From contig NZ_CP046913.1 of NCBI RefSeq assembly GCF_009789675.1, positions 62,001 through 126,000 of the forward strand: a stretch of DNA of 64,000 bases, written 5' to 3'. Below, piece after piece: positions 1-8,220 of the stretch (positions are counted from its first letter, which is position 1; the number at the start of each line of letters is the position of its first letter). The stretch comes from Paraburkholderia acidisoli. GTDB taxonomy: Bacteria > Pseudomonadota > Gammaproteobacteria > Burkholderiales > Burkholderiaceae. The notes beneath the pieces were generated by a model. It had not been told where the DNA came from. It searched no databases and saw only the letters and a program-made list of their open reading frames with translations. The position numbers and the translations under genes were made by a program.

Positions 1-1206
1 GCGCTGCTGTTCCTCTCCGGCGGTACGACCAACCCGTTCGTTTCGCTTTATCTGCCTTCGCTCGCGATCGCGGCGGCCGTGCTGCCCTGGTATCTCACGG
101 CGTGGCTCGCGGCCTTCGCGGTGGCCTGCTACGTGCTGCTCGGCTTCGACAACGTCCCGCTCAATCTCGACAATCCCGCCAACCTGTTCGACTACTATCG
201 CGCGGGCATGTGGGTGAACTTCATGGTGAGCGTGTGCCTGATCGTGTGGTTCGTCGCGCGCATGTCGCGCGCGCTGCGGCAACGTGACACGGCGCTCGGC
301 GACGCCCAGCAGCGGCTGTTGCGCGACGAGCGCGCGGTGGCGCTGGGCGTGCAGGCGGCCACGGTCGCGCACGAGATCGGCACGCCGCTCTCCACTATCG
401 CCATGCTCACCGAGGAACTGCGCGACGTGGCGCGCACGGACCAGGGCCTCGCGCCCTACACCGCCGACCTCGACCTGCTCGACCGGCAGATCACGCTGTG
501 TACTTCGGCGCTCGCGCGCCTGCGCAGCCGCGCGTCGTCGGCGGGCAGCCGGCAGGCCGTGCGCGAGTGGCTCGGGCCGTTCGTCGAGCAATGGCGCCTG
601 CGCCATCCGCACGTGACCTTCGAGCTGCTCGACGAACCGCCCGCCGACCTGAGTCTCGACGACACCGTCGCGGTTGGCCAGATCCTCACGATCCTGCTCG
701 ACAACGCCGCGCGCGCGAGCCGCGATTTCGTGACGTTGCGCGCGTTCGCGTCGCCGCGCGCGGGGCATGTCGACTTCGAAGTCCGCGACGCGGGGCCGGG
801 CATTCCGGCTTCGCTGCGCGCGTCGCTCGGCGCCGCGCCCGTGGACAGCACGCAGGGCGGTCACGGCGTCGGGCTGTATCTGGCGTTTGCGTCGGCGGCG
901 CGGCTGGGCGGCTCGATCGAACTGGCCGACGTCACGGCGCCCGGCGAACCCGCGGGCGACACCGACGCCGACAGCGCGGCCATCGCCACGGGCGCGCCCA
1001 CGACTTACGCGCGCCCGCGCAAGCCGCGCGGCACGCGCGCGCTGTTGCGCGTGCCGGTCCGGCCGGGCGACACGGACGACACGGGCGACACGGACGAGGC
1101 CGCCGCACAGGCATCGAATGAGGTGAACGCGGCGCCGCACGAAGGCGCGGCCGCCGGTTCGGGAATGGAATCGGGCGACGGGCCGGCCCGGCCCGGTGCG
1201 GCCTAA
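1..1206 (+). CDS. regB: Redox-sensing histidine kinase RegB/PrrB/RoxS type (5' truncated)
   Basis: Membrane histidine kinase that phosphorylates RegA, encoded next to it. The reading frame is open from base 1, so the true start and first membrane segments lie outside the window. Bases 19-39 encode GGTTNPF, matching the GGXXNPF quinone-binding loop that is diagnostic for RegB. Hydrophobic segments follow, then the H-box AHEIGTPLST (His codon 370-372), a Cys at codon 499-501 in QITLC, where RegB has its redox-active dimer-interface cysteine, an N-box (LLDNAARAS), and glycine boxes DAGPGIP and GHGVGLYL. The last ~85 residues are an Ala/Gly/Asp-rich low-complexity tail beyond the catalytic domain. 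In this family the kinase controls respiratory and redox genes; the match to RegB rather than a generic kinase rests on the loop and the neighbour. Confidence 0.93.
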   Translation, partial: ALLFLSGGTTNPFVSLYLPSLAIAAAVLPWYLTAWLAAFAVACYVLLGFDNVPLNLDNPANLFDYYRAGMWVNFMVSVCLIVWFVARMSRALRQRDTALGDAQQRLLRDERAVALGVQAATVAHEIGTPLSTIAMLTEELRDVARTDQGLAPYTADLDLLDRQITLCTSALARLRSRASSAGSRQAVREWLGPFVEQWRLRHPHVTFELLDEPPADLSLDDTVAVGQILTILLDNAARASRDFVTLRAFASPRAGHVDFEVRDAGPGIPASLRASLGAAPVDSTQGGHGVGLYLAFASAARLGGSIELADVTAPGEPAGDTDADSAAIATGAPTTYARPRKPRGTRALLRVPVRPGDTDDTGDTDEAAAQASNEVNAAPHEGAAAGSGMESGDGPARPGAA

Positions 1207-1224
1207 CAACACGGAGCAATAGGC

Positions 1225-1767
1225 ATGAGCGAAATGAGTTTTCTGGTCATCGACGACGACGAGGTGTTCTCCGACATCCTGGCGCGCGGCCTGACGCGGC
1301 GCGGCTACCAGGTGGAGCAGGCGCACAACGCGGACGAAGCGATCCGCTTCGCGAACCAGCAGAAGTTCGCGCAGATCACCGTCGACCTGCATCTCGGCAA
1401 CGACTCGGGCCTCTCGCTCATCGCGCCGCTGCGCGATCTGCAACCCGACGCGCGCATGCTCGTGCTCACGGGTTACGCGAGCATCGCCACGGCCGTGCAG
1501 GCGGTGAAGGACGGCGCCGACAACTACCTCGCGAAGCCCGCGAACGTCGAGATGATTCTTTCGGCGCTTCAAGGCGACGCGAGCGCGCTGCAGGCCGAAG
1601 CGGCCATCGAGCACCCGGCGCCGCTTTCCGTCGCGCGCCTCGAATGGGAGCACATTCAGCGCGTGCTTGCCGAGCACAACGGCAACATCTCGGCCACGGC
1701 GCGCGCGCTCAACATGCATCGCCGCACCTTGCAGCGCAAGCTCGCGAAGCGGCCCGTGCGGCAGTGA
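1225..1767 (+). CDS. regA: Response regulator RegA/PrrA/ActR type
   Basis: 180-residue DNA-binding response regulator, partner of RegB and 18 bases downstream of it. The receiver domain (about 1-120) shows the acidic pocket D10-D12, phospho-acceptor D54 in TVDLHLG, T82 in LVLTGYAS and K104 in YLAKPA. The C-terminus (about 135-180) is a Fis-type helix-turn-helix, NISATARALNMHRRTLQRKL, the near-invariant RegA recognition region. Length equals the family norm (about 180). A GGAG-like site precedes the ATG. Family members regulate oxygen- and redox-responsive genes; targets here cannot be read from the window. Confidence 0.95.
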   Translation: MSEMSFLVIDDDEVFSDILARGLTRRGYQVEQAHNADEAIRFANQQKFAQITVDLHLGNDSGLSLIAPLRDLQPDARMLVLTGYASIATAVQAVKDGADNYLAKPANVEMILSALQGDASALQAEAAIEHPAPLSVARLEWEHIQRVLAEHNGNISATARALNMHRRTLQRKLAKRPVRQ

Positions 1768-1843
1768 GCCGGCATCGCTGAGCGCGCCTCCCGGGCGCGC
1801 CGCGGGCCTGGGCAAACGCCGACGCAAACGCCGGCACCCATGC

Positions 1844-1871
1844 AAAAGGGACCCCGCGGGGTCCCTTTTTT
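1844..1871. terminator. Bidirectional intrinsic terminator between regA and hslU
   Basis: A perfect 12-bp inverted repeat (1844-1855 with 1858-1869, 2-nt centre) flanked by A and T tracts, so it can terminate in both directions. It lies between the convergent regA and hslU genes. Confidence 0.9.
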
Positions 1872-1921
1872 GATGCGCCGATGTTGCCAGCGCCCGCCGC
1901 CGGGCGACGGGCGATATCGCG

Positions 1922-3268
1922 TTACAGCACGTAGCGCGACAGATCTTCGTCCTGCGAGACTTCGCCGAGCGCCTTGTCGACGTAAGCCGCGTTGACGGTC
2001 ACGCTCTGGCCCGCGTGATTGCCCGCCGCAAACGAGACATCTTCGAGCAGCTTTTCGATGACCGTATAGAGACGGCGCGCGCCGATATTCTCGGTCTTCT
2101 CGTTCACGGAGAAGGCGATCTCCGCGAGGCGGCGAATGCCGTCTTCGGCGAAGTCGAGATGCACGTCTTCGGTGGCGAGCAGCGCCTGATACTGCTTCAC
2201 GAGGCTCGCGTCGGTGGAGACGAGAATCGCTTCGAAGTCCTTCACGGAGAGCGAGTCGAGTTCGACGCGAATCGGGAAACGGCCTTGCAGTTCGGGAATC
2301 AGATCGCTCGGCTTCGAGAGGTGGAACGCACCGCTCGCGATGAACAGGATGTGATCGGTCTTGACCATGCCGTACTTCGTGTTGATGGTCGTGCCTTCCA
2401 CGAGCGGCAGCAGGTCGCGCTGCACGCCCTGACGCGAGACTTCACCGCCGCCCGCGCCTTCGTTGTTGCGCGAGGCGATCTTGTCGATTTCGTCGAGGAA
2501 CACGATGCCGTTCTGCTCGACGTTCTGCACGGCTTTCTGCTTGACCTCTTCGTCATTGAGCATCTTCGCCGCTTCCTCGTCGGTCAGGAGTTTCAGCGCT
2601 TCCTTGACCTTCACCTTGCGGCGCGTCTTCTTGCCGCCGCCGAGATTGGCGAACATCGAGCGGATCTGCTCGGTCATGTCTTCCATGCCCGGCGGCCCCA
2701 TGATGTCCATGCCCGCTTGCGGCAGTTCGACGTCGAGCTCGATTTCCTTGTCGTCGAGCTGACCTTCGCGCAGGCGTTTGCGGAAGGTCTGGCGCGTGAC
2801 GTTGTCGCTATCCGCGGCGCCCGATTCCGACGATCCGAAGCCCACGGGGCGCGCGCTCGGCAGCAGGATGTCGAGGATCCGGTCCTCGGCCTGGTCCGTG
2901 GCCTTGCTGCGAACCTTGCGCATTTCCGACTCGCGCGTCTGCTTCACCGAGATCTCGATGAGGTCGCGCACGATGCTGTCCACGTCGCGGCCCACGTAGC
3001 CCACTTCGGTGAACTTGGTCGCTTCGATCTTGATGAACGGCGCGTCGGCCAGCTTGGCGAGACGGCGCGCGATCTCGGTCTTGCCGACGCCCGTCGGCCC
3101 GATCATGAGAATGTTCTTCGGCGTGATTTCCTGGCGCAGCGGCTCGGCCACCTGCTGGCGGCGCCAGCGGTTGCGCAGCGCGACGGCCACGGCCTTCTTC
3201 GCCTTCGCCTGGCCGATGATGTGCTTGTCGAGTTCCGAGACGATCTCGGCGGGAGTCATGGTGCTCAT
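1922..3268 (-). CDS. hslU: ATP-dependent protease ATPase subunit HslU
   Basis: AAA+ unfoldase of the cytosolic HslVU (ClpQY) protease; recognises and unfolds substrates and feeds them to HslV. 448 residues, normal for the family. Starts [20 protein letters not shown]; Walker A is GPTGVGKTE (about 57-65), the inserted I domain spans roughly 110-235, Walker B is [10 protein letters not shown] (about 254-263), sensor region and C-terminal DLSRYVL tail, which inserts into HslV, are present. It is 30 bases downstream of hslV in one operon, the usual order, with a strong terminator behind it. Confidence 0.98.
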   Translation of the reverse strand: MSTMTPAEIVSELDKHIIGQAKAKKAVAVALRNRWRRQQVAEPLRQEITPKNILMIGPTGVGKTEIARRLAKLADAPFIKIEATKFTEVGYVGRDVDSIVRDLIEISVKQTRESEMRKVRSKATDQAEDRILDILLPSARPVGFGSSESGAADSDNVTRQTFRKRLREGQLDDKEIELDVELPQAGMDIMGPPGMEDMTEQIRSMFANLGGGKKTRRKVKVKEALKLLTDEEAAKMLNDEEVKQKAVQNVEQNGIVFLDEIDKIASRNNEGAGGGEVSRQGVQRDLLPLVEGTTINTKYGMVKTDHILFIASGAFHLSKPSDLIPELQGRFPIRVELDSLSVKDFEAILVSTDASLVKQYQALLATEDVHLDFAEDGIRRLAEIAFSVNEKTENIGARRLYTVIEKLLEDVSFAAGNHAGQSVTVNAAYVDKALGEVSQDEDLSRYVL

Positions 3269-3298
3269 CGTGAGTCCTTGTAGTCGGTGGCGAGGCCG

Positions 3299-3835
3299 TT
3301 ACTCGATGGTTTCGATCACGCGATTGTGATTCGTGTAGATGCACATGTCGCCCGCGATTTCGAGCGACTTTTCGACGATCTCGCGCGGCGAGAGGTCGGT
3401 GTTGTCGACCAGCGCGCGCGCCGCGGCCTGCGCGTACGAGCCGCCCGAGCCAATCGCGCAGATGCCGCCTTCGGGATCGAGCACGTCGCCGTTGCCGGTG
3501 ATGACGAGCGTGGTGTGTTCGTCGGCGGCGATCAGCATGGCTTCGAGACGGCGCAGCATGCGGTCGGTGCGCCAGTCCTTCGCCAGTTCGACGGCCGAAC
3601 GCGTGAGATTGCCCTGATGCTTTTCGAGCTTGGCTTCGAAGCGGTCGAGCAGCGAGAAGGCGTCGGCGGTGCCGCCCGCGAAACCGACCATGACCTTGCC
3701 GCCGTAAATGCGCCGGACCTTCTTCGCGCCACCCTTCATGACGATGTTGCCGAGCGTGACCTGGCCGTCACCGCCGAGCGCGACCTTGTCGCCGCGTCGT
3801 ACGGAGACGATCGTCGTGCCGTGAAATTGCTCCAT
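3299..3835 (-). CDS. hslV: ATP-dependent protease proteolytic subunit HslV
   Basis: Threonine peptidase of HslVU. The 178-residue product begins [14 protein letters not shown]; the family needs an N-terminal Thr, so the six residues before TTIV must be removed by processing, as in other Burkholderiales that carry this extended start. [25 protein letters not shown] and GSGG are conserved family blocks. The start codon at 3835 is preceded by AAAAAGGAACGCAC, a good ribosome binding site. A sigma-32-like promoter lies about 130 bases upstream (3969-3995). Confidence 0.98.
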   Translation of the reverse strand: MEQFHGTTIVSVRRGDKVALGGDGQVTLGNIVMKGGAKKVRRIYGGKVMVGFAGGTADAFSLLDRFEAKLEKHQGNLTRSAVELAKDWRTDRMLRRLEAMLIAADEHTTLVITGNGDVLDPEGGICAIGSGGSYAQAAARALVDNTDLSPREIVEKSLEIAGDMCIYTNHNRVIETIE

Positions 3836-3968
3836 GTGCGTTCCTTTTTGCGTTGATGCCGCGTGGGATGCGATGGCATTGCGTGCCGTTGTCGGGAGGC
3901 GCGGCGGCGTTGGAAAGCGTGGCCGCCGCGCTCGAATCCGGTTGCGCCCGAAGCGCGTGTCGGTAGAA

Positions 3969-3995
3969 GTTTAGGGCGTCGATCGACACTTCAAG
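3969..3995 (-). promoter_or_regulatory. Candidate sigma-32 (heat-shock) promoter for hslVU
   Basis: Reading on the minus strand, CTTGAAG (3995-3989), 13 bases, then CCTAAAC (3975-3969). The -35 matches the heat-shock consensus CTTGAA exactly, spacing is in the allowed 13-15 range and the -10 keeps four of six specified positions. hslVU is a classical heat-shock operon, so position and sequence agree. Predicted only. Confidence 0.5.
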
Positions 3996-4116
3996 GGCGA
4001 GGCGCGCAGAAACCGGGCCGCGCGGGTGCGGCAAAAGCGCGTGGGAAGGCGGTGAGGCGGCCGCCACGGCGGTGCGGCCGGCAAGGCGCCCGGGCGAGCG
4101 CCCGGCGCCGCGCCAA

Positions 4117-4147
4117 AGAAAAAAGCGCACGGGAGACCCGTGCGCTT
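4117..4147 (-). terminator. Terminator of dksA
   Basis: 11-bp stem (4123-4133 with 4137-4147) with a 3-nt loop, followed on the minus strand by a U-rich run. It sits 54 bases past the dksA stop. Confidence 0.8.
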
Positions 4148-4200
4148 CTTCGCGAAGGCAAGTCGTGCGCCGCGAGACCCGTTCGCGGCAGCCGGCAATC

Positions 4201-4620
4201 TCAGTCGCCGAACAGCTTCTGGCGCAGTTCGCGGCGCTCTTGCGCTTCGAGCGAGAGCGTGGCGGTCGGGCGCGCGAGCAGACGCGGGATGCCGATCGGC
4301 TCGCCCGTTTCTTCGCACCAGCCGTAGTCGCCCGATTCGATGCGCGCGATCGATTGCTGCACCTTCTTCAGCAGCTTGCGCTCGCGGTCGCGCGTGCGCA
4401 GTTCGAGCGCGTGCTCTTCCTCGATCGTCGCGCGGTCGGCCGGATCCGGAACGATCACGGTTTCGCGCAGATTCTCGGTGGTCTGGCCCGCATTGCGGAG
4501 GATTTCCGCCTGCAGCTGTTCGAGCCGGTTCTTGAAGAAGGCGAGCTGATCCTCGTTCATGTAATCCTTGTCGCCCATCTTCAGGATTTCGGCTTCGGTC
4601 AAGAGTCGTTTCGTCGTCAT
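4201..4620 (-). CDS. dksA: RNA polymerase-binding transcription factor DksA (cysteine-poor)
   Basis: 139-residue secondary-channel regulator that works with ppGpp. The N-terminal part and coiled coil (about 30-95) carry the acidic tip DPADRA (D59, D62). The zinc-finger region reads DYGWCEETGEPIGIP...TLSLEAQ: only Cys102 of the usual four remains, the others being T105, S123 and A126, so classical zinc binding is not expected. This is the usual sequence for Burkholderiales DksA as I know it. The start at 4620 was chosen because MTTKRLLTEAEIL is the conserved N-terminus and GAAGAAG precedes it; the frame stays open further upstream but looks unlike protein. Confidence 0.95.
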   Translation of the reverse strand: MTTKRLLTEAEILKMGDKDYMNEDQLAFFKNRLEQLQAEILRNAGQTTENLRETVIVPDPADRATIEEEHALELRTRDRERKLLKKVQQSIARIESGDYGWCEETGEPIGIPRLLARPTATLSLEAQERRELRQKLFGD

Positions 4621-5326
4621 CTGGCTTGCTTCTTCAATGAGTGGGGCAAAACTGGCACATCTTGCCTGCACTTGGGTGTTGCCCGCAGTGGCCGCGGTGG
4701 CGAACTCACCACTTTTGCCAGGCGCATTAACCGCGCCGTCATGCGCGCTGGCGGGCACGGACGATGAATTGTCGTGACGCGCGAAGCGCCGCTGCGGGGC
4801 CGAACTCCTCTGGAAACCGGTTTTACAGATGCTCCTGAGGCATATTTCGTACCGGCAGCGCGCTGCGACTCCCATGCGCTGACGGCGGGGCGCCCTGCCG
4901 GAACGGCGGAAAAACGCGTATTCCGGGGCTGCCTCTCTTCCAGTGGGGCCGTATTGTAACCGAACCGCAAACTCAGGCCGCAAGCCGGAAATTCCCGGTC
5001 ACGGCGCGATTTTCTTGAGCGTGTCGGATTTACGTTTGCGCACCGGTCGATATCCAGAAAATATAACGCGCCAATCGTGAAAAAGCGATGGTCGGGTACG
5101 TTATTTGGCGTCCGCGCAGCGAAAGACGTCATTGCGCGCGGCGAATTCGCGTTTTCGACGGGTTTTTTCGGACTTTTTTCAGAACGGTGACGATTTTCCG
5201 CCCGGCTCCGGCGCGCGCAAACGAAAGCGCCCGGTCGCGAGGGCCGGGCGCGGGGCGCAAGTTCAGCTCGGCGGCAACCGGCAAGACGGCGCCGGGCCGT
5301 TTCGCCGATGTCGTGCCGTCAGGCGC
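4621..5326. other. Intergenic region upstream of dksA
   Basis: About 700 bases between dksA and the COG0523 GTPase, both on the minus strand. It must contain the dksA promoter; I see no convincing -35/-10 pair and no supported gene. AT-rich patches lie around 5050-5070 and 5150-5215, and a hairpin at 5227-5251 probably ends the upstream gene. Confidence 0.5.
5217..5251 (-). terminator. Probable terminator of the COG0523 GTPase gene
   Basis: 8-bp GC stem (5227-5234 with 5244-5251) followed on the minus strand by TTTCGTTTG, 76 bases past the stop codon. The T-run is interrupted, so efficiency is uncertain. Confidence 0.55.
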
Positions 5327-6463
5327 TTACACGAGACAGGCGTCGAGCCCGTCGGTGATCAGATCCTGCGGCAGTTCGATGCCGATGAACACCATCTTGC
5401 TGTTCTTCTTCTCGACCGGCAGCCACTTGGCCGCGAGATCGCTGCCCATCATCTGGTGCACGCCCTGGAACACCACCTTGCGGTCGACGCCCTTCATGTA
5501 GAGCACGCCCTTGTAGCGCAGCAGGCGTTCGCCATAGATCTGAAGAATGCCGCCGAGAAAGTCTTCGAGGCGGTTCGGGTCGAACGGGCGGTCGCTGCGG
5601 TACACGAACGACTTGATCTTGTCGTCGTGGTGCGCGTGATGGTGGTGGTGGCCGTGGTCGTGACCTTCGTGCGTGCACTTGCCGTGATCGTGATCGCAGT
5701 CGGCGTGATCGTGAGCATGGTCATGAGCGTGATCGTGGTCATGACCATGCGCGTGGCCGTGCTCGTCGTGCGCGTGCGCGTGGTGGCTCGCGTGCTCGTC
5801 TTCGGCGAGGAAGTCGGGGTCGATTTCGAGCTTGGCGTTCAGGTTGAAGCCGCGCAGATCGAACACTTCCTTGATGTCGGCTTCGCCGAAATTCACCTGG
5901 CGGATCTGCGCCTTCGGGTTCATGTGCAGCACGCGATGGCGCAGGTCGGCGAGTTCTTTTTCGTCGACGAGATCGGCCTTCGTGATGAAGATGCGATCGG
6001 CGAAACCGACCTGGCGCTGCACCACTTCGTGTTCGTCGAGCTGATGGTTGCCGTGCTTGGCGTCCACGAGCGTGATGATCGCGTCGAGCAGGAAGGTGTC
6101 GGCGATCTCGTTGTCCATGAAGAACGTCTGCGCCACCGGGCCCGGATTCGCGAGACCGGTGGTCTCGATCACGACGCGCTCGAAGTCGAGCTTGCCGTCG
6201 CGCTTTTGCTGCGCGAGGTCGCCGAGCACGCGCGAGAGGTCGCCGCGGATCGTGCAGCAGATGCAGCCGTTGCTCATCTGGATGATCTGCTCGTTGGCGT
6301 CCTGCACGAGAATTTCGTTGTCGATGTTCTCTTCGCCGAACTCGTTCTCGATCACGGCGATCTTCATGCCGTGCTTCTCGTTGAGGATGCGCTTGAGCAG
6401 CGTGGTTTTACCGCTGCCGAGGAAGCCGGTCAGGATGGTGACGGGAATCATGCTGGTTGCCAT
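5327..6463 (-). CDS. COG0523 (CobW/ZNG1) family GTPase with a long His-rich metal-binding stretch
   Basis: Metal-trafficking GTPase, 378 residues. Walker A GFLGSGKTT (13-21), the conserved metal site CICC (C67, C69, C70), ETTGLANP (about 100-107) and the guanine specificity motif TKAD (161-164) are all present. Residues 224-279 form a His/Asp-rich loop with about 27 histidines, followed by the CobW C-terminal domain (about 284-375). Such loops are typical of zinc or nickel chaperone members rather than cobalamin-synthesis CobW; no cobalamin genes are nearby. The start at 6463 is preferred: MATSMIPVTILTG is the family N-terminus, although the frame is open 42 codons upstream. A Zur site was not recognised. 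Confidence 0.9.
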   Translation of the reverse strand: MATSMIPVTILTGFLGSGKTTLLKRILNEKHGMKIAVIENEFGEENIDNEILVQDANEQIIQMSNGCICCTIRGDLSRVLGDLAQQKRDGKLDFERVVIETTGLANPGPVAQTFFMDNEIADTFLLDAIITLVDAKHGNHQLDEHEVVQRQVGFADRIFITKADLVDEKELADLRHRVLHMNPKAQIRQVNFGEADIKEVFDLRGFNLNAKLEIDPDFLAEDEHASHHAHAHDEHGHAHGHDHDHAHDHAHDHADCDHDHGKCTHEGHDHGHHHHHAHHDDKIKSFVYRSDRPFDPNRLEDFLGGILQIYGERLLRYKGVLYMKGVDRKVVFQGVHQMMGSDLAAKWLPVEKKNSKMVFIGIELPQDLITDGLDACLV

Positions 6464-6695
6464 GCTGTCTGCCTGGAGTGTGTGCGTTCGGGAGCGTTCC
6501 GGCGCGCCGCCGGAGCGAACGGGCGGCGGCGGGGCCGTCAGTGTTACAAGATAACTTCCTATTGAAACATATCTGCGCCGCGCTCGCATGAGGCGGCCCG
6601 GCGCGCGGGGCGTTCAAGCCGGGGCCGGCGCCGCGGTTTCGGGGCGCGACCGGGGTATCGCCGCTCGCGCCGATGCGCAGGCAGATAGGGGCGCC

Positions 6696-7898
6696 TCAGG
6701 CGATTTGCAACAGCAGGCCCTTCAGATACTCGCCTTCCGGGAAAGCCGTGAGCAGCGGATGGTCGACGCCCGCGCCGAGGCGCTTGAGGATGCGCGCATC
6801 CACCTTGGCGTCGGCGGCGGCGCCCGCGACGATCTTCTGGAACAGCGCCGAATCGATCGCGCCCGAGCACGAGTACGTGAACAGCAGGCCGCCCGGACGC
6901 AGCAGCTTGAAGCCGCTCAGGTTGATGTCCTTGTACGCGCGCGCGGCGCGGTCCACGTGCTCGCGCGAGGCCGCGAACTTGGGCGGATCGAGCACCACGA
7001 GGTCGAAGCGTTCGCCTTCCTCGTGGAGGCGGCGCAGCGTCTTGAAGGCGTCGGCGTCGAGCCAGCTCGCGAGCGCCGCGTCGAAGCCGTTGGCCTCGAC
7101 GTTCTTTTGCGCCGTGGCGAGCGCTTCGCCCGACGAGTCGATCGACACCACGCGTTTCGCGCCGCCTTTCATCGCCGCGAGCGAGAAGCCGCCCGTGTAG
7201 CAGAAGCAGTTGAGCACCTCGCGCTCGCGCGCGTAGGTCTGCACGAGCGCGCGGTTGTCGCGCTGATCGACGTAGAAGCCGGTCTTGTGGCCGTTGCGCA
7301 CATCGACGTGATAACGCACGCCGTTTTCGTTCGTGACGAGCGTGGCGGGCGGTTCGTCGCCGGCGAGCACGCCGGTGATTTGTTCGAGCCCTTCCTTTTC
7401 GCGGATGGAGACGTCCGAGCGCTCGTAGACGTTCGGGCAGCCCGTGACCTGCGTGAGCGCCGCGACGATCGCTTCCTTCCACGCTTCCACGCCCGCCGCC
7501 ATGAACTGGCAGACGAGCTGGCCGCGCGCGCCGGAGTCGTCGGCGATGTAGTAATCGACGATCAGGCCCGGCAAGCCGTCCGCTTCACCGAAGATCAGGC
7601 GCACGGCGCCGGTGTTGCTGACCATGGCGCGGCGGTCGGCGAGGGCGCGCTGCACGCGGCGCTTGAAGAACGCGTGGTCGATCGGCTCGTTTTCGTCGAA
7701 GCTCCAGATGCGCGCGCGGATCTGCGAATGCGGGCTGTAGGCGGCGCGGCCGAGAAAGCGGCCATCGGCGGCGCGTACGATGACGGTCGCGCCCGAGGCG
7801 GGTTTGCCTTCCACGCGCTCGATCGCGTTCGCGTAGACCCACGGATGGCGGCGCAGCAGGGATTTTTCTTTCGACGGCTTGAGGGTGACGATATTCAT
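6696..7898 (-). CDS. rlmI: 23S rRNA (cytosine-C5)-methyltransferase RlmI family
   Basis: 400-residue SAM-dependent methyltransferase that in E. coli makes m5C1962 of 23S rRNA. An N-terminal PUA-like domain (about 1-75, starting MNIVTLKPSKEKSLLRRHPW) is followed by the linker motif GHKTGFYVDQRDNR, the SAM-binding CFCYTGGFSLAA and the catalytic DPPKFA. The start ATG at 7898 matches the family; the frame runs on upstream into repeat DNA and is not coding there. Downstream (lower coordinates) is the GTPase gene, 232 bases away. Confidence 0.93.
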   Translation of the reverse strand: MNIVTLKPSKEKSLLRRHPWVYANAIERVEGKPASGATVIVRAADGRFLGRAAYSPHSQIRARIWSFDENEPIDHAFFKRRVQRALADRRAMVSNTGAVRLIFGEADGLPGLIVDYYIADDSGARGQLVCQFMAAGVEAWKEAIVAALTQVTGCPNVYERSDVSIREKEGLEQITGVLAGDEPPATLVTNENGVRYHVDVRNGHKTGFYVDQRDNRALVQTYAREREVLNCFCYTGGFSLAAMKGGAKRVVSIDSSGEALATAQKNVEANGFDAALASWLDADAFKTLRRLHEEGERFDLVVLDPPKFAASREHVDRAARAYKDINLSGFKLLRPGGLLFTYSCSGAIDSALFQKIVAGAAADAKVDARILKRLGAGVDHPLLTAFPEGEYLKGLLLQIA

Positions 7899-7963
7899 GA
7901 TGTATTCGATACGGCTTGGGCGAGGCGCGCGACGGCGCTTCGCGCATGGACGGCGTCGCTGTC

Positions 7964-8220
7964 GACGAGAGTAACTGCTGTGGGGCGGGACTAAGCGCTG
8001 AAGCGCCAACTCCCGCCGACACGCTAACTCTCGTCGACAGCTTTGCATGGGACGAAAGTAAGCGCTAAAGCGCTAACTCTCGTCGACAGCTTTGCATGGG
8101 ACCAGAGTAAGCGCTGTGGGGCGGGACTAAGCGCTGAAGCGCCAACTCCCGCCGACACGCTAACTCTCGTCGACAGCTTTGCATGGGACGAAAGTAAGCG
8201 CTGAAGCGCTAACTCTCGTC
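7964..8220. repeat. Regular array of four palindromic units (long-short-long-short) with identical 15-bp spacers
   Basis: Four palindromic units: long 7964-8035, short 8051-8084, long 8100-8171, short 8187-8220. Lengths are 72, 34, 72 and 34 bp, and the three spacers (8036-8050, 8085-8099, 8172-8186) are the same 15-mer gacagctttgcatgg, giving an exact 136-bp higher-order period. A short unit is gacgaaagtaagcgct, two bases, then the near-perfect complement (14 of 16 pairs). Long units keep the same outer arms but contain a second hairpin (for example ggcggga 7984-7990 with tcccgcc 8011-8017, and gcgct 7995-7999 with agcgc 8002-8006). The last unit reaches 12 bases into the 3' end of xerC. It resembles REP/BIME intergenic repeats. 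Confidence 0.9.

Noticed and set aside
2015..3283. 422-codon open frame on the plus strand opposite hslU
   Set aside because: Antisense to an unmistakable hslU; GC-rich DNA leaves long frames open opposite real genes, and the product resembles no family.
7964..8220. CRISPR array
   Set aside because: The spacers are identical and the repeated units are palindromes of two lengths; no cas genes are nearby.
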